Of a DNA stretch of 64,000 nucleotides, positions 25,387 to 37,818 are shown one piece after another. Position 1 is the stretch's first letter; each line of letters starts with the position of its first letter. The DNA is from Garcia nutans (lineage: Eukaryota > Streptophyta > Magnoliopsida > Malpighiales > Euphorbiaceae), in the NCBI GenBank assembly GCA_947685225.1, contig CANTUV010000010.1:2542001-2606000 (forward strand), in the 5' to 3' direction. Under the pieces are notes generated by a model. The model was not told where the DNA came from, did no database searches, and was given only the letters and a program-made list of their open reading frames with translations. Both the position numbers and the translations under genes were made by a program.

Positions 25387-26511
25387 ATGGAAAGTGACAA
25401 CATCTCTGTTGACATGTCTCATCTATCTCTTGATGATGAGAATCCTAATGCAATTGTTTTTGACGAGGATGAAATCCAGGAGACTACCCAGTCATATGAG
25501 TTATGTTTGGTGGGTAGGTTTTTGTCTGATAAAGCTGTTAATTTTGGAGCCATGAAACAAGTGCTGGCTTCGTTATGGCGGCCGACACTTGGTATGATTG
25601 TTAAGCACGAGGAGGAGGACAACCTTTATGTCTTTCAATTTTTTCATGTGGTTGAGATGGAGAGAGTCTTGAGTATGAGCCCTTGGACGTTTAATGGGCA
25701 GGTCCTTTTGCTTGAGAAGGTTGGGCTCCATAAGCACCCTTCTCTGGTGCCTCTTTTCCATGTGTACTTGTGGATTCGTGTTTACAACTTGCAGGATGGC
25801 TACTGGTTGGAGAAGGTGGCAGAGCGAATTGGTAATGAGGTGGGTGAGTTTGTAGAGGTTGATCCATCTTGCTTTAAAATGCAGGAGAAAACTGAGATGA
25901 GGGTTCGTGTGAAGTTTGATGTTCGAAACCCTGTTTCTACGGGATTGTATCTTCGGCGGAAGGGTGATCCAAGTTTCTTTGCAAACTTTGAGTATGAAAA
26001 GATGCCGAATTTTTGTTACATCTGTGGGTATTTGGATCATAGTGATCGTTTTTGTCCCAAGCTGATTGAGAGTAATGGGCAGCCAGTTGAATGGAAGTTT
26101 GGTCCTGAATTGAGGTATGATCCTCGCCGGAAAAAGAAAAACGTTGGTGCAAGGTGGCTGAGAGAAACTCCGCCGACACAGGAGGAGATTGTTGCGGCGG
26201 TAAAATCGGGAACCGGTTTTGGGAAGGCTAAATTTACTCCTGTAAATAAGGAGAATGATTTGCAATCAAATTCAAACTCTGGTTGTCAAAATCCCGCTAA
26301 TACAGGGGATGGAGATAAGACTAAGGAGGATGTTGGGCCTATGGAGAGCCAAGCCCAGGAAATTAATTTTAATGATCCAAAAAGACGAAGGGTGGGCCTG
26401 GATACAGATGACTTGCAAACCATGGAACATGATTTTGTTTATGAAAATGAACAGCCTTCAAAAAATGGACCAGCGGTGGGACTTGGAGAACAGTCCTACC
26501 GACAAGTATGA
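25387..26511 (+). CDS. LINE ORF1 protein (DUF4283/zinc-knuckle, nucleic-acid binding)
   Basis: 374 aa from ATG 25387 (MESDNIS). The frame is open upstream to 25357 but without an ATG. The first half (YELCLVGRFLSDKAVNFGAM, then LWIRVYNLQDGYW) is the DUF4283-type domain of plant LINE ORF1 proteins. A CCHC knuckle follows, CYICGYLDHSDRFC, near residues 212-225. The rest is a basic, hydrophilic tail. Known: ORF1p binds LINE RNA to form the RNP. Its TGA overlaps the ORF2 ATG in an ATGA, which suggests reinitiation or coupled translation of ORF2. No lesion is visible. Confidence 0.9.
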   Translation: MESDNISVDMSHLSLDDENPNAIVFDEDEIQETTQSYELCLVGRFLSDKAVNFGAMKQVLASLWRPTLGMIVKHEEEDNLYVFQFFHVVEMERVLSMSPWTFNGQVLLLEKVGLHKHPSLVPLFHVYLWIRVYNLQDGYWLEKVAERIGNEVGEFVEVDPSCFKMQEKTEMRVRVKFDVRNPVSTGLYLRRKGDPSFFANFEYEKMPNFCYICGYLDHSDRFCPKLIESNGQPVEWKFGPELRYDPRRKKKNVGARWLRETPPTQEEIVAAVKSGTGFGKAKFTPVNKENDLQSNSNSGCQNPANTGDGDKTKEDVGPMESQAQEINFNDPKRRRVGLDTDDLQTMEHDFVYENEQPSKNGPAVGLGEQSYRQV

Positions 26512-29500
26512 GTTGTCTCAGTTGGAACTGCCGTGGTCTTAATAATCCACGGGCAGTACAAGTGCTTCAAGAAATTATTTGGGAGAAACGTCCTTGTTTT
26601 GTTTTTTTAATTGAAACTCGATGTTCTTTTTCTCGTGTTACAGAAATAAAAGATTTAATTGGTTATGATGGTTGTGTGAATGTGGATTCGGTAGGCCTCA
26701 GTGGAGGACTCGCTTTAATTTGGAAAAATGTTGCTTCTTTTTCTCTTCTTTCTTCTTCTTCATCTCATATTGATGGTGTTGTTAATATTCATGGGCTTGG
26801 GCCTTGGAGGCTTACAGGTTTTTATGGCATGCCGGTCCGTTATCGAAGACATGAATCCTGGCAATTGTTACGACGACTTGCTTTGGATAGTGATTTACCC
26901 TGGGCATGCTTAGGGGATTTTAATGATTTGCTGGCCCGCAGTGAGAAGAGGGGTTGCAGAACCCAGCCTAATAATTTAATTAGTGGGTTTCGGTCAGCTG
27001 TTCAAGATTCAGGTTTGACTGATTTTAAGATGATGGGCTATCAATTCACGTGGGACAATGGGCGAGTGGAGGATGATTGGACCGAAGAAAAACTAGACCG
27101 TATACTGGTTTCTTCTTCTTGGCGGAGAATTTTTGCTTTTTCTACTGCTACAACTTTAGATTTGACATCTTCAGACCACCTCCCTATTTTTCTTGAAGTT
27201 AAAACTTATGTGCCCAGTTCCAGAGTTCACCTTTTTCGTTTTGAAAATTGTTGGGCTCAAGAGCCAGAATGTCGGCGTCTGGTGGAGGAGAACTGGGTGG
27301 ATGTTAATTCTATGAATATTCTCGAAAAGCTTCTGGTTTGTGGTTCGAAGGTAGGTGAGTGGGGCTGAAAGTTTTTGAAAGATTATAGGGCTGAAATTGA
27401 TAATTGCAAGAGGGAGCTTAAATTGTTGAGGGGTAAAAGGGATTTTCTCAGCCGTAATCGTTTTACCACCATCAATGTTCGACTGTTTGAGCTCTTGGAT
27501 CTGAAAGAAAAATTTTGGAAGCAGAGATCAAAAACGTTTTGGCTCCAGGAGGGAGACCGAAATACAAGATACTTCCATGCTATTGCTTCTACTCGCCAAC
27601 GGAAAAATAGGATCGAATCGCTTCAGGATAATGATGGTGAATGGCGGGGCTGGAACTCAGGTTTGCCTGAACTCATGTCTTCATATTTTATTGATCTCTT
27701 TCATGCGAGTGGGTCTGATCCTAGTCAGGTATTGGGTTTTATTCCGAAGCTTGTTACCGAGGCTCAGAACGATTTCTTACTTGCTCCTTATTCCCATGAT
27801 GAGGTCCGTACTGCTGTATTTAGTATGAAGGCAGACAAATCGCCAGGATTAGACGGGTTTAATCCTGGTTTTTATCAACAGTTTTGGGGTTTGATAGGAT
27901 CAGCTGTCTCTGTTTTTTGTGTTTCGAGTCTTGCTACAGGTTTTTTTCCAGCTGAACTGACTGAGACTGGTATTGTACTTATTCCAAAGAAGGCGAGCCC
28001 GACTAAGATGACTGATCTTAGACCAATTGCATTATGTCAGGTCCTTTACAAGATCATGTCTAAAATGGTAGCAAACAGATTAAAGGTAATACTCTCTGAT
28101 CTTATATCTGCCAACCAATGTGCTTTTGTCCCTGGGCGCCTTATTCAGGATAATAGTATAATGGCTTTTGAGATCATGCACTATTTTAATGGGAAGAAAA
28201 GGGGCAAGCTTGGGCATGGGGCTTTAAAGATTGATATTAGCAAGGCCTATGATAGGCTTGAATGGCCATATTTGCGGGGTGTTTTGCTGAATTATGGTTT
28301 TAATATTGTTTGGGTGGACTTGATTATGTTCTGCGTTTCTTCTGTCCAATATAATATTCTGGCACAGGGAAACAAGATTGGCCCTATTACTCCGGGTCGT
28401 GGTTTGCGGCAGGGGGACCCTCTGTCCCCGTATCTTTTTATTCTCTGCACTGAAGGATTGTCAAGGATGGTTGAGGCAGAGGTTTCGGCAGGTACCCTTC
28501 ATGGTTGTAAAATTTGTACAGCTGCTCCACCCATATCCCATTTATTTTTCGCGGACGACAGTATTTTCTTCTTTGATGCAAAGCTGGAAGAAGCCAATAA
28601 GCTGAAGAGTATTCTTGATATTTATGCTTCTGCCTCGGGTCAGGTTATAAATTATTCCAAATCTCTAGCTTGTTTTAGTGCTAATACAAAGGCTGATGTA
28701 CGGCAAGCTATTTGCTCTCGGTTGGAGGTGGTGGAGCAACCTGATCTTGGTCATTATCTTGGTTTACCAACCGTTGTGGGTAGGAACAAGACACAGGTCC
28801 TTCAATTTGTCAAAGATAAAATTTGGGCGAAGCTGAATTCTTGGAATAAGCGCACTCTTACACGAGCAGGACGGGAGGTTCTGTTGAAAACTGTGTTGCA
28901 GGCACTGCCAAACTATGTTATGAGCATGTTTCTATTGCCTAAGACGCTTTGTGCGGAGATACAACAGGTTATGGCTCGTTTCTGGTGGGAAAAAGGAAAG
29001 GATCATTCGAAGGGTATACACTGGCTTGGTTGGGACCGCTTGGCATTACCACGGAAGTTTGGGGGTGTGAGTTTTAAACAAATTTATTCTTTTAATCAGG
29101 CTATGGTTGGGAAAATTGGATGGCGGTTAATTAATTGTCCAGATACTTTAGTGGCTCGCCTGTTGAAAGCAAGATATTTCCCCACTTCTAATTTTTTGGA
29201 GGCCGTTTCTAATTCTAATATCAGCTTTGTTTGGAGAGGGATCTTGGCCACTATTCCCTTACTGCGTTCTGGAACTTTTTGGCGTATTGGCAGTGGGAAT
29301 GCAGTCTCTATCTGGCTTGATTCCTGGTTGCCTTCGGTTGAGGGGAATCGACCAACATCAGAATTTGTTTTCAGCAACGGATGTTTTATGGTTTCAGATC
29401 TTATTCAGAATAGGGCCTGGAATGTTCCTTTGATTCGAAGGATTTTTAATGTGGATGATGTGGCTGCTATATTGTCGATTCCTTTGTCTTCTACACAAGT

Positions 29501-30575
29501 GGATGATGTTCTTCAGTGGAAGTATGAAAGGAGAGGTGGCTATTCCGTGAAAAGCGCATATAAGGCTTTAACGTGGCAAGCATCCAATACACAACGTCAA
29601 AATCAGGCTACCTTTTGGAATAAGCTCTGGCAGTGTAAGGTACCCCCTTTCTTATTGAATTTTCTTTGGCGTGCTGGAGTCAATATTTTGCCCACAAGGG
29701 AGCGTTTGGCTACTAGACGGGTTCCAATTGTTAATATGTGCCCAATGTGTCAAGGCAATTCGGAATCAATTTTACATATACTTGTTCAGTGCTCATATGC
29801 TAAGGAAGTATGGTATAGGAGTCCATTGGGATGGTTTAACCCCCGGGTTAATTCTTTTTTAGAGTGGTTGTTTGGTTTTCTTTCTTTGTTCAATGGAGTG
29901 GATGCTACTCTTGGCCTATATATTGTCTGGAATATTTGGCAGAGTCGTAATAAAAAAGTTTGGCAGCAGAAATTTCTTGCACCAAATTTTTGTCTTCAAC
30001 GAGCTACGAATGATTTTAATGAGTGGCGGACTATTTTGTCTAGGCAAGGTGGGTCTGTCCATTATGCGAACAGGCGTCGGAATGAATCTTGGACATCACC
30101 ACCTGTTGGTTGGCTCAAGGTGAATGTGGACATAGCCACTGGTCTACCTAATCTACAGTTTGGGATTGGGATGATTGTTCGTAATGCTGAGGGTGGTTTT
30201 GTTGCAGCACGAAATTTGGTGAAGGATGGTTCTTTGAATGCAAGAGACGCAGAAGCTGTAGGATTGAAGGAGGCGTTGAGCTGGATTTTGCAGCACTCCT
30301 GGTCTCAAGTGGAGGTGGAAACAAATTCTATTGAAGTGGCAAATGCACTGCACGATACTGCTGCTTTGGATATTTCAAATTTTGGTCTTTTAATTCAAGA
30401 TTGTAAATCTCTTTTGAGAGAGATATTTTCTGTTAAAGTGTCCCATGTTCATCGATCTGCGAATGTTGTCGCTCATAGACTTGCTAATGCGACTCGTTCA
30501 ATTGTGGATCGTGGGGAGTGGTTTCATAATCCCCCTATTTGTATCTCAAGATTTTTGCCTACTGGTGGAAGTTAA
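26508..30575 (+). pseudogene. LINE ORF2 (endonuclease - RT - RNase H), one in-frame stop
   Basis: The frame runs from ATG 26508 to the stop at 30575 (about 1355 codons), interrupted only by TGA at 27366-27368. Before the stop lies the APE endonuclease: SWNCRGLNNPRAVQVL, the metal-binding ET in FLIETRCS, GDFND and SSDHLPIF. After it come RT motifs (KADKSPGLDGFNPGFY, RPIALCQVLYKI, IDISKAYDRLEW, FADDSIFFF), a zf-RVT segment with CPMCQGNSES and HILVQC, and a C-terminal RNase H (KVNVDIATG, DAEAVGLKEAL). In the RNase H the usual second-strand Asp position reads VEVETNS, an Asn instead of Asp. With the stop, the protein as written would be split after the endonuclease. Confidence 0.92.
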
Positions 30576-30606
30576 TAATATTCCCAGTTTTTACTTTAAA
30601 AAAAAA

Positions 30607-30625
30607 ATATTTATTATTACATAAT
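30607..30625. repeat. 3' target-site duplication of the L1-type LINE
   Basis: ATATTTATTATTACATAAT follows the A-rich tail and pairs with 25201-25219. Confidence 0.82.
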
Positions 30626-31609
30626 ATTCCATGAAGTAGATTTTTCATTGAATATATATATTATACACTATTTTTGTGTGCGAAAGAATGAGATTAAGAA
30701 GTTGTCACAAATGCAATGATTTGATCTCCAAAGAACCTTCAAAAACACATGATAATATTCCTTGTTATTGCAAATTAATTAATTAGTTATTCACCGACTA
30801 GCTAGGCTTTTATTTTATGGTCGCATGCTATCATTTTAATTTTAGTTTTTCTTTTCACCTTTGTGGAGCTGTTTGGGCCAACTATCCAGCGAATACCACT
30901 TGTGTTTGCTGCTGTACACCATATATATATATTTTTAAAATATTTATAATTAAACACTTCTAGAATTATACAGAGAAATTAATAATTAAAATTTTGATAT
31001 GAATATAAATAAGAGGAATTTACAAAAATTTTATCTTTAAATATATTATACAAATATACTATATAAGCGAAAAAAATTATAACAATATGGTTTATTTTTT
31101 ATTTATTTATTTTTATATGTTGAGTATATGTTTAATATATTTTTGATATATTTACATTTGTCATAAAAATATAAAAAAATAATAATTTTTATAAATTTAA
31201 AAATGTAACATTATAAAAAAATAAAACATAGTGAAAATGAAATTTTAAAGAGAAAAATAATATTTGAAGTAATTTCCTTTGTAAATAGCAAAATATTCAA
31301 TTCAAATAAAAGTTAAATGTCCAATAGACCATTAGACTATCCACAGCTTAACGGGCCTAAAAATATTCAAGGCTTGACAGAGAACTGGCCTTTGCCACAG
31401 AAGGGCCCAGCCCAAGAATCTAAAACCCCACCCATCAATCTTTGGCACTCCATAAATGTCCATGTATATTACGATAATATCAAGAATACCCTTCAATCTC
31501 GAAATTACTGTTTCCCCCATTGTAGAAATGGCCCCGAAGAAGGATCACAAACCCTAATTAATCGTAAAAGAGCCTGATCTGTCACTACAGAGCTCACGGA
31601 GCCTCTTCA
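30626..31609. other. AT-rich intergenic region and PPR gene promoter
   Basis: AT-rich up to about 31300, then normal composition toward the PPR start. The last 300 bp should hold the promoter and 5' UTR. No confident TATA box or other element could be placed. Confidence 0.4.
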
Positions 31610-34600
31610 ATGGCATCTCAAATGGCGATCTTAACAAGAACCAAAACCCTAATCAAAACCCTAAACCTTATCAAATCCATCTCCACTTTCACTTTCGTCT
31701 CCCAAGAGCCCCAATTCGCCACTGAGCCAACTCAGTCCGATTCCATTCCCACCCCCACCACCGTCACTCCTCTCCCTCCTAACCCAGCCTCCGGCAGTCC
31801 ATTCTACAGTGAGAACTGGCGAAATCCTATCCCCAATAACCCGTCCCTAATCCCTGTTGGCCTCCTCTACCAAACTCCAGGTGCTCGTATCGAGTCTCTG
31901 TCTCAAAATCTGGACCTCAATTCTCTATTGAATGTGTTCGCGGATTGGATGACTTCTCAGCGTTGGTCTGATATAAAGCAGCTTTTTGAGTTCTGGATAC
32001 GGTCACTGGACAAAAATGGCAAACCTAATAAGCCTGATGTCAACTTGTATAATCATTATTTGAGAGCTAATTGGATGTTGGGAGCTACTGCTGGGGAATT
32101 ACTGGATTTGGTTGCTCAGATGGAAGAGTATGCTTTGATTCCTAACACCGCTTCGTATAATTTGGTGTTGAAAGCCATGTACCAGGCTAGGGAGACTGAG
32201 GCTGCTGAGAAGTTGCTCCAACGGTTAGCAATTTGAGCTTTTTGATTGACCCAAAAACGAAATGTATGCATTTGTGCGATGTTTGTGTGAAATTAGGGGC
32301 ATATGCTGTTATTGATGAGACATTATGTCATGCTTGATTGGTTTGCTCTGATAATTCTCATATGAATACATGCATGCGTATCTTTTATACCTGCCTTGTG
32401 ATCATGCATTCTCCACTGTCCCAGGATGGAGCTTACTGGGAATGAATCTCCGCCTGATGACGAGTCTTTTGATTTGGTCCTTGGTATGCTGTTCTTGGCA
32501 GGCCGAATTGATGCTGCCTTACAATATATAGATAAAACTTTAAAATATGGTTATATGTTATCAATGAGAGTGTTTTCTCAATGTGTAAGTAGCTGTGTTA
32601 ACAAAGGAAGGCTGGACGTTTTGGTGTCAATTATTGAAAAGTGCAAGGTACTAGATTGATTGACTAATATTTGAACCATTTTGCATAAGAGGTATTTTTT
32701 CTGTGGGATTTTTTCTTATACGGCTGTTTTAATGACCATCTTTTTTCTTAATATATGATATTATCAGACTATGGATCAAAACAAAGCTCTCTGTCCAAGT
32801 TGGAACATGTGCAACTTTATTGCAGAAGTTGCAATGCAAGAGGATAATAGCAAGTTAGCATTTTATGCCTTGGAATTTATTGCCAAATGGATTGCTCGGG
32901 GTGAGATCGCAAGGCCTTCTGTTCATCTTTCTGTAGATGAAGGACTGGTTGTATCTGCCCTTGGAACTGCTGGCAGGACCTATAGTTCTACTCTCATGGA
33001 TGCATCATGGGCAATCCTTCGCCGTTCATTACGTGATAAGAAGGCCCCTAACCCCGAATCTTATATTGGGAAAATATATGCCCATGCATCATTGGGGAAT
33101 CTACAGAAGGCTTTTGGTACTCTGCGTGAATTTGAGTCTGCTTATGGAGGTTCAGATAGAGAAGCAGAAGAAGAATTTTTCTCACCATTTACTTTGTTAC
33201 ATCCATTGGTTGTGGCTTGCTCCAAGAAGGGTTTTGAGACTTTGGATTCGGTATATCTTTATATTTACAATTCAATAAACAACATTTATCATTTTGCAAT
33301 CTTTTGATTACTTTTTTCAGTTTTGCAGATTTTATTATTATATATTAAATATCTGCAAATGGATGTTAAATATGAAACTTTTTGGGTTGGTAAGGTTGTT
33401 TGTTTCTTCTTTCTTTGCAACAAGTTAAAAGGAGAAGAAGGCAACCCACTGTTCTACTAGATCTTTCCAATTTGATAGCCGATTCAATTTTGCAAAGCAC
33501 CATGACCTAGATTTTATCAAATTATTTGGGTGGTTTTGTTGATAGGTACTGACCTCGTATATCCAAAATGTTATGAAGTAAACGATTTATGCTTTTCTCT
33601 GTATGCTGGTTTTTAAAAATGTGCCTGTTATGTCTAATGCTATTCAAATCAAGGCTTTTACATGGTAACATCACTGCTGTATTAAATTTGGTCCTAATAT
33701 ACTCATTTTCCTCCAAACTTTGTGGGCTTTTGCAATTGTAACTTTTTCTTAACTCTATGACTGTTAAAACCCGATTTGGAAATTCTTTTCTTATTCATAT
33801 TGAAATGGAATATTATTTATTTTGAAAATTCAAATTATCGCTAAATTTTCAAATCAGGATTCAACAGTCTCAAAGTGAAAAAAAGGGTACAATTGCAGAA
33901 GCTTTCAAAATTTAAGGCAAATGAATATGTTAGGCCTTAAATTATGCCTGTTGGTGGTACTTTATCTAATACAGCAACTTAATTTATCATTTAATAATTT
34001 TTGAAAGGTTAGTAAACAGAACATATTCAAGTTTAATTTGAAGTTTTCAATAGCTAAGAAAAAAATGAATTCTTATTATTTGTAACTTTGATTTTTAATT
34101 TCACTTTATCATACACATTTTCTTTGTTACTGTTGGTTGTTTAGCTGTTCTGTTTATAAACAAATCTATTATTGTGCCCTGGGCTGCATGGTATTTTATT
34201 GAAGTGGATTTATTTTCTATTTGGGTTTTCACAATTGCTTTTCTTCAAAAACATTACCTAGGATTTTATGGCAAAAAATTTTCTTTAGAGACCCGCTTGT
34301 TTGTGGCTGTTTTGAAAATGCATTATGCCCAGTGTCTCCTGAACACCTCAAAATCAATTAGCCTATGCATTTGAGAATCACACTAGAAAATTTCAGCATT
34401 ATGGTTATTGGAGTTGATTAGTTTTATTTTTCACTCATTTATTTTGACCGACACTCATCTTTGTTCTTTAAATGTCAGGTATATTTTCAGCTGGAGAATT
34501 TGAGTCATGCAGAACGTCCATACAAGTCTGTTGCTGCACTTAATTGTATAATTTTAGGTTGTGCAAATATATGGGACCTTGACCGTGCCTACCAAACTTT

Positions 34601-35265
34601 TGAGGCAATTGGCTCTTTTGGGTTGTCCCCGAATATTCATTCATACAATGCTCTGATGTATGCCTTTGGAAGACTGAAGAAGGTGGAAATATTTGGTCAC
34701 CCTTTATCTTGCATGATTCATCACCCACCAATACAAATTCACAAAATGTGCAGAGAACATTCTCATGAACTTATTTGATTTGCTTAATTGTTTTGTGATT
34801 AAACTTACTTTGATTCTCTTATTGCAGACACTTGAGGCTTCAAGGGTGTTTGATCACTTGGTAGGCTTAGGTATCAAACCCAATGCAATGTCATATTCAT
34901 TGCTTGTTGATGCTCATCTCATCAACCGAGATGCAAAAACTGCTCTCTCTGTGATTGAGGAGATGGTAAGTCCATCCTTTCTTTTTCATTGCATATTAAG
35001 AAGTTCTAAGATTATAAAATTAGTTTTGGTGTCTCGTCAGGAACTAATGTGTGCATTGTGAATCTTTTCTGTTGGCCAGGTGTCTACAGGATTTGTACCA
35101 TCTAAGGAAACACTAAAGAAGGTCAGAAGGCGTTGTGTTCGTGAGATGGACTATGATACTGATGATCGTGTGGAATCCTTTGCTAAACAGTATAAAATTC
35201 GAATGGGTAATGAGAATCGAAGGGACATGCTGTTCAATCTTGAGTACAGTACCGGTTATACTTGA
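31610..35265 (+). CDS. pentatricopeptide-repeat protein, mitochondrial type (At1g26460-like)
   Basis: Seen: six exons, 31610-32223, 32425-32647, 32768-33250, 34479-34682, 34828-34965 and 35080-35265. All splice GT-AG in frame, total 1848 nt (615 aa). The N-terminus MASQMAILTRTKTLIKTLNL is Ser/Thr/Arg/Lys-rich with no acids, as in a mitochondrial presequence. A Pro/Thr-rich spacer follows to about residue 60. Helical repeats include DVNLYNHYLRANWMLG, NTASYNLVLKAMYQARETEA, SYNALMYAFGRLKKTLEASR and KPNAMSYSLLVDAHLI. The C-terminus is basic and ends LEYSTGYT. Known: P-class PPR proteins bind organelle RNA or join the mitoribosome. Inference: it is the orthologue of At1g26460, supported by the neighbouring EAF7 and 14-3-3 genes. 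Its RNA target is unknown. No lesion is visible. Confidence 0.92.
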
Positions 35266-35399
35266 TAGGTAAGTTCATATTAATGAAATTGCTTGGTTGC
35301 TTAAGATCTTGTTGAAATACTGCATGATTTTCTGTAGGAATAATACTAGTGTTTTCTGAGGTTCCATGAAATGTTTCTGCCCCTCTTTCCTTCTCTCCA

Positions 35400-35441
35400 A
35401 ACAACAACAACAACAAGAACAACAACAACAACAACAACAAA
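35400..35441 (-). repeat. (TTG)n tail of the RTE LINE
   Basis: A run of CAA triplets on the + strand with one GAA interruption sits exactly at the 3' end of the antisense LINE. Confidence 0.85.
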
Positions 35442-35525
35442 GCCTTAGTTCCAAACAAGTTGGGGTCGGCTGTATGGATCCTTAACAAAATAAGCTCAAA
35501 AGACACCAAAAAAGATACTCCAGCC

Positions 35526-37818
35526 TTAGGCCCCTTCCAAGACACGGATTTTACGTCTCCATTTAAGTCTGTCATTAATCAAATCCGCATCAAGATCTAA
35601 GGCACGTAAGTCTCTTGCTATCACCTCATTCCACATAGTTCTAGGTCTTCCACGACCTCTAGCCCCCTCAATCAACAAATTCTCACACTTACGAATCGCA
35701 GCATTAGGAGGTCTTCTTAAAACATGCCCATACCATCTAAGTCTTCCTTCCCTCACCTTATCTCCGACATCCGCTACTTGGACTTTTTGTCGAATATGAA
35801 CATTCTTAATTTTGTCCAGTCTGGTATGTCCACACATCTATCTTAGCATCCTCATTTCTGCCACACTCATCTTATGCAAATATTGTCCCGTTGGTGCCCA
35901 ACACTCACTACCATAGAGCATCGCAGGTCTAACAACCGTTCTATAGAATTTACCTTTCACTTTCAGAGGTATTTTCTTATCACATAGAACCCCAGTCGCA
36001 CCCTTCCACTTCATCTACCCTATCTGTATTCTGTGAGCCACATCTTCATCTATACGGCCATCATTCTGGAACACCGAACCTAAATATTTGAACTGCTTGG
36101 TTTTAGGAACCAAAACTCCATCCAACTCAACCTCATGTTCCTGCTTCTTTCTTAGACTGAACTCACAGTGCATATATTCCGTTTTACTCCTACTTAACTT
36201 AAAACCCTTGTCCTCGAGGGTTTTTCTCCGCACTTCCAACTTACGGTTTACACCATCACTAGTTTCATCAATTAAAATAATGTCATCAGCAAACAACATA
36301 CACCAAGGAACATCGTCTTGTATGCTTCTGGTTAGCTCGTCCATAACCAGGGTAAATAAATATGGACTCATGGCCGAACCTTGATGCAATCCGGTAGTAA
36401 TGGGGAAAACCTCAGTGTCTCCACCAGGTGTTTTCACGCTAGTAGATGCATTCTCATACATGTCCTTGATGATGTTGATATATTTTCCGCTGACTCCTTT
36501 CCTCTTCAAAACCCACCATAACACTTCTCTTGGTACTCTATCATAGGCTTTCTCCAAGTCAATAAATACCATGTGGAGATCTTTCTTCTTCTCTTGATAC
36601 AATTCCATTAGTCTTTTTAGAAGAGAAATAGCCTCCATGGTAGATCTCCCTGGCATAAAACCAAACTGATTCTCCGAAACTCTTGTAAGCTTCCTCAATC
36701 TGTGTTCAATAATCATTTCCCATAATTTCATAGTATGACTCATAAGTTTGATACCCCGATAATTTGTACAGCATTGAATGTCTCCTTTATTTTTATAAAT
36801 GGGTACCAGGATACTCTTCCTCCAGGCATTCGGCATCTTACGTCCTTTCACAATAGCATTAAAGAGTTTAGTTAACCAGACAATTCCTACCTCTCCAAGG
36901 TTCTTCCAAACCTCTATAGGAATATCATCCGGGCCACAAGTTTTACCAATTTTCATATACTTCAAGGCTTCTCTTACTTCACTATGCAAGATCCTCCTAG
37001 ACCAGCTGATATAACCATTTGTTGCAAGAAGACCTTGAAAATTTTGTTCATGTTCAGGGTTGAATAACTGCTCAAAATAAGTCTTCCACCTCTCCTTAAT
37101 CTCAACATCTCCTGTCAACACCCGTTGATCTTCGTCCTTTATACATTTGACTTGGCTTAAATCTCTGCTTTTCCTTTCTCTCATCATTGCAATCTTATAA
37201 ATGCCCATTTCTCCCTTTTTAGTACCTAACTTTTGATAAATCCCTTCTAAGGCTCTGCCACGAGCTACACTAACAGCCTTTTTTGCCTCTTTATTAGCCC
37301 TCTTATATTCCTCAAAGGCCTCGCTATTAACCGCATTCGGTAACTTTTTATACTATTCCCTCTTAGCCTTAATAGTCTTTTGAACCTCCTCATCCCACCA
37401 CCATGCATCGTGCGGTCGAGGCCCTGCCCCTTTAGAGATCCCAAGCAATTTACTACTTGCTTTCTTGATGCCACCTTCCATTTTTGTCCACAAGTCCTAT
37501 GCACTAGCCTCAAGGTTCCAAATGTCTTCTTTTAGTAACTCCTCCTTAAAGGTACCTTGAGCTAGGTCTTTCAATTTCCACCATCTTATCATTGGTTCCA
37601 ATACTTTCTTATCATTCCTCCAGCTACTTTTATTCTTAACATCTAAAACCACAATACGATGTTGCGCCGTCAATGCTTCACCCGGAATGACCTTGCAATC
37701 CTAACACTTATTTTTGTCCCGTCTTCGAGTAAGTATGAAGTCTATTTGACTTTGGGTTCGTCCACTCTTAAAGGTAATCAAGTGTGACCCCCTCTTTTCA
37801 AAGCAGGTATTTGTCCCA
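35526..37818 (-). pseudogene. RTE LINE endonuclease/RT remnant
   Basis: The longest open piece, 37208-36015 (397 aa), carries RT: KIGKTCGPDDIPIEVWKNLG, YRGIKLMSHTMKLWEMIIEH, FGFMPGRSTMEAI, FIDLEKAYDRVPREVLWWVL, GLHQGSAMSPYLF and the catalytic MLFADDIILID. A downstream piece, 35837-35526, has the conserved LRWYGHVLRRPPNAAIRKCE tail of plant RTE elements. In-frame stops break the segments around 36014, 35838 and in the endonuclease part (37265-37818). The RT core itself looks intact. Confidence 0.88.

Larger units (their letters stand above)
25220..30606 (+). mobile_element. full-length L1-type LINE, nearly intact (5.4 kb)
   Basis: Two ORFs in L1 order lie between 19-bp target duplications: ORF1 25387-26511 and ORF2 26508-30575. 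A leader of about 165 bp precedes ORF1, and a short A-rich 3' tail begins near 30597. The base composition and continuous coding stand out sharply from the AT-rich flanks. The only coding lesion I see is one in-frame TGA at 27366-27368. The single mismatch between the target duplications and the open ORFs point to a fairly recent insertion. Confidence 0.9.

Noticed and set aside
25573..26265. Minus-strand open frames of up to 230 codons opposite LINE ORF1
   Set aside because: They are antisense shadows of a GC-richer coding region. They show no family motifs, while the + strand frame has a zinc knuckle and the expected ORF1 order.
31317..31577. 86-codon frame just upstream of the PPR start
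   Set aside because: Probably promoter or 5' UTR. It is out of continuity with the PPR frame and has no motif; the ATG at 31610 gives a good presequence.
35400..35441. CAA repeat as a poly-Gln or poly-Asn coding tract of the PPR gene
   Set aside because: It lies downstream of the PPR stop and coincides with the (TTG)n tail of the antisense RTE LINE.
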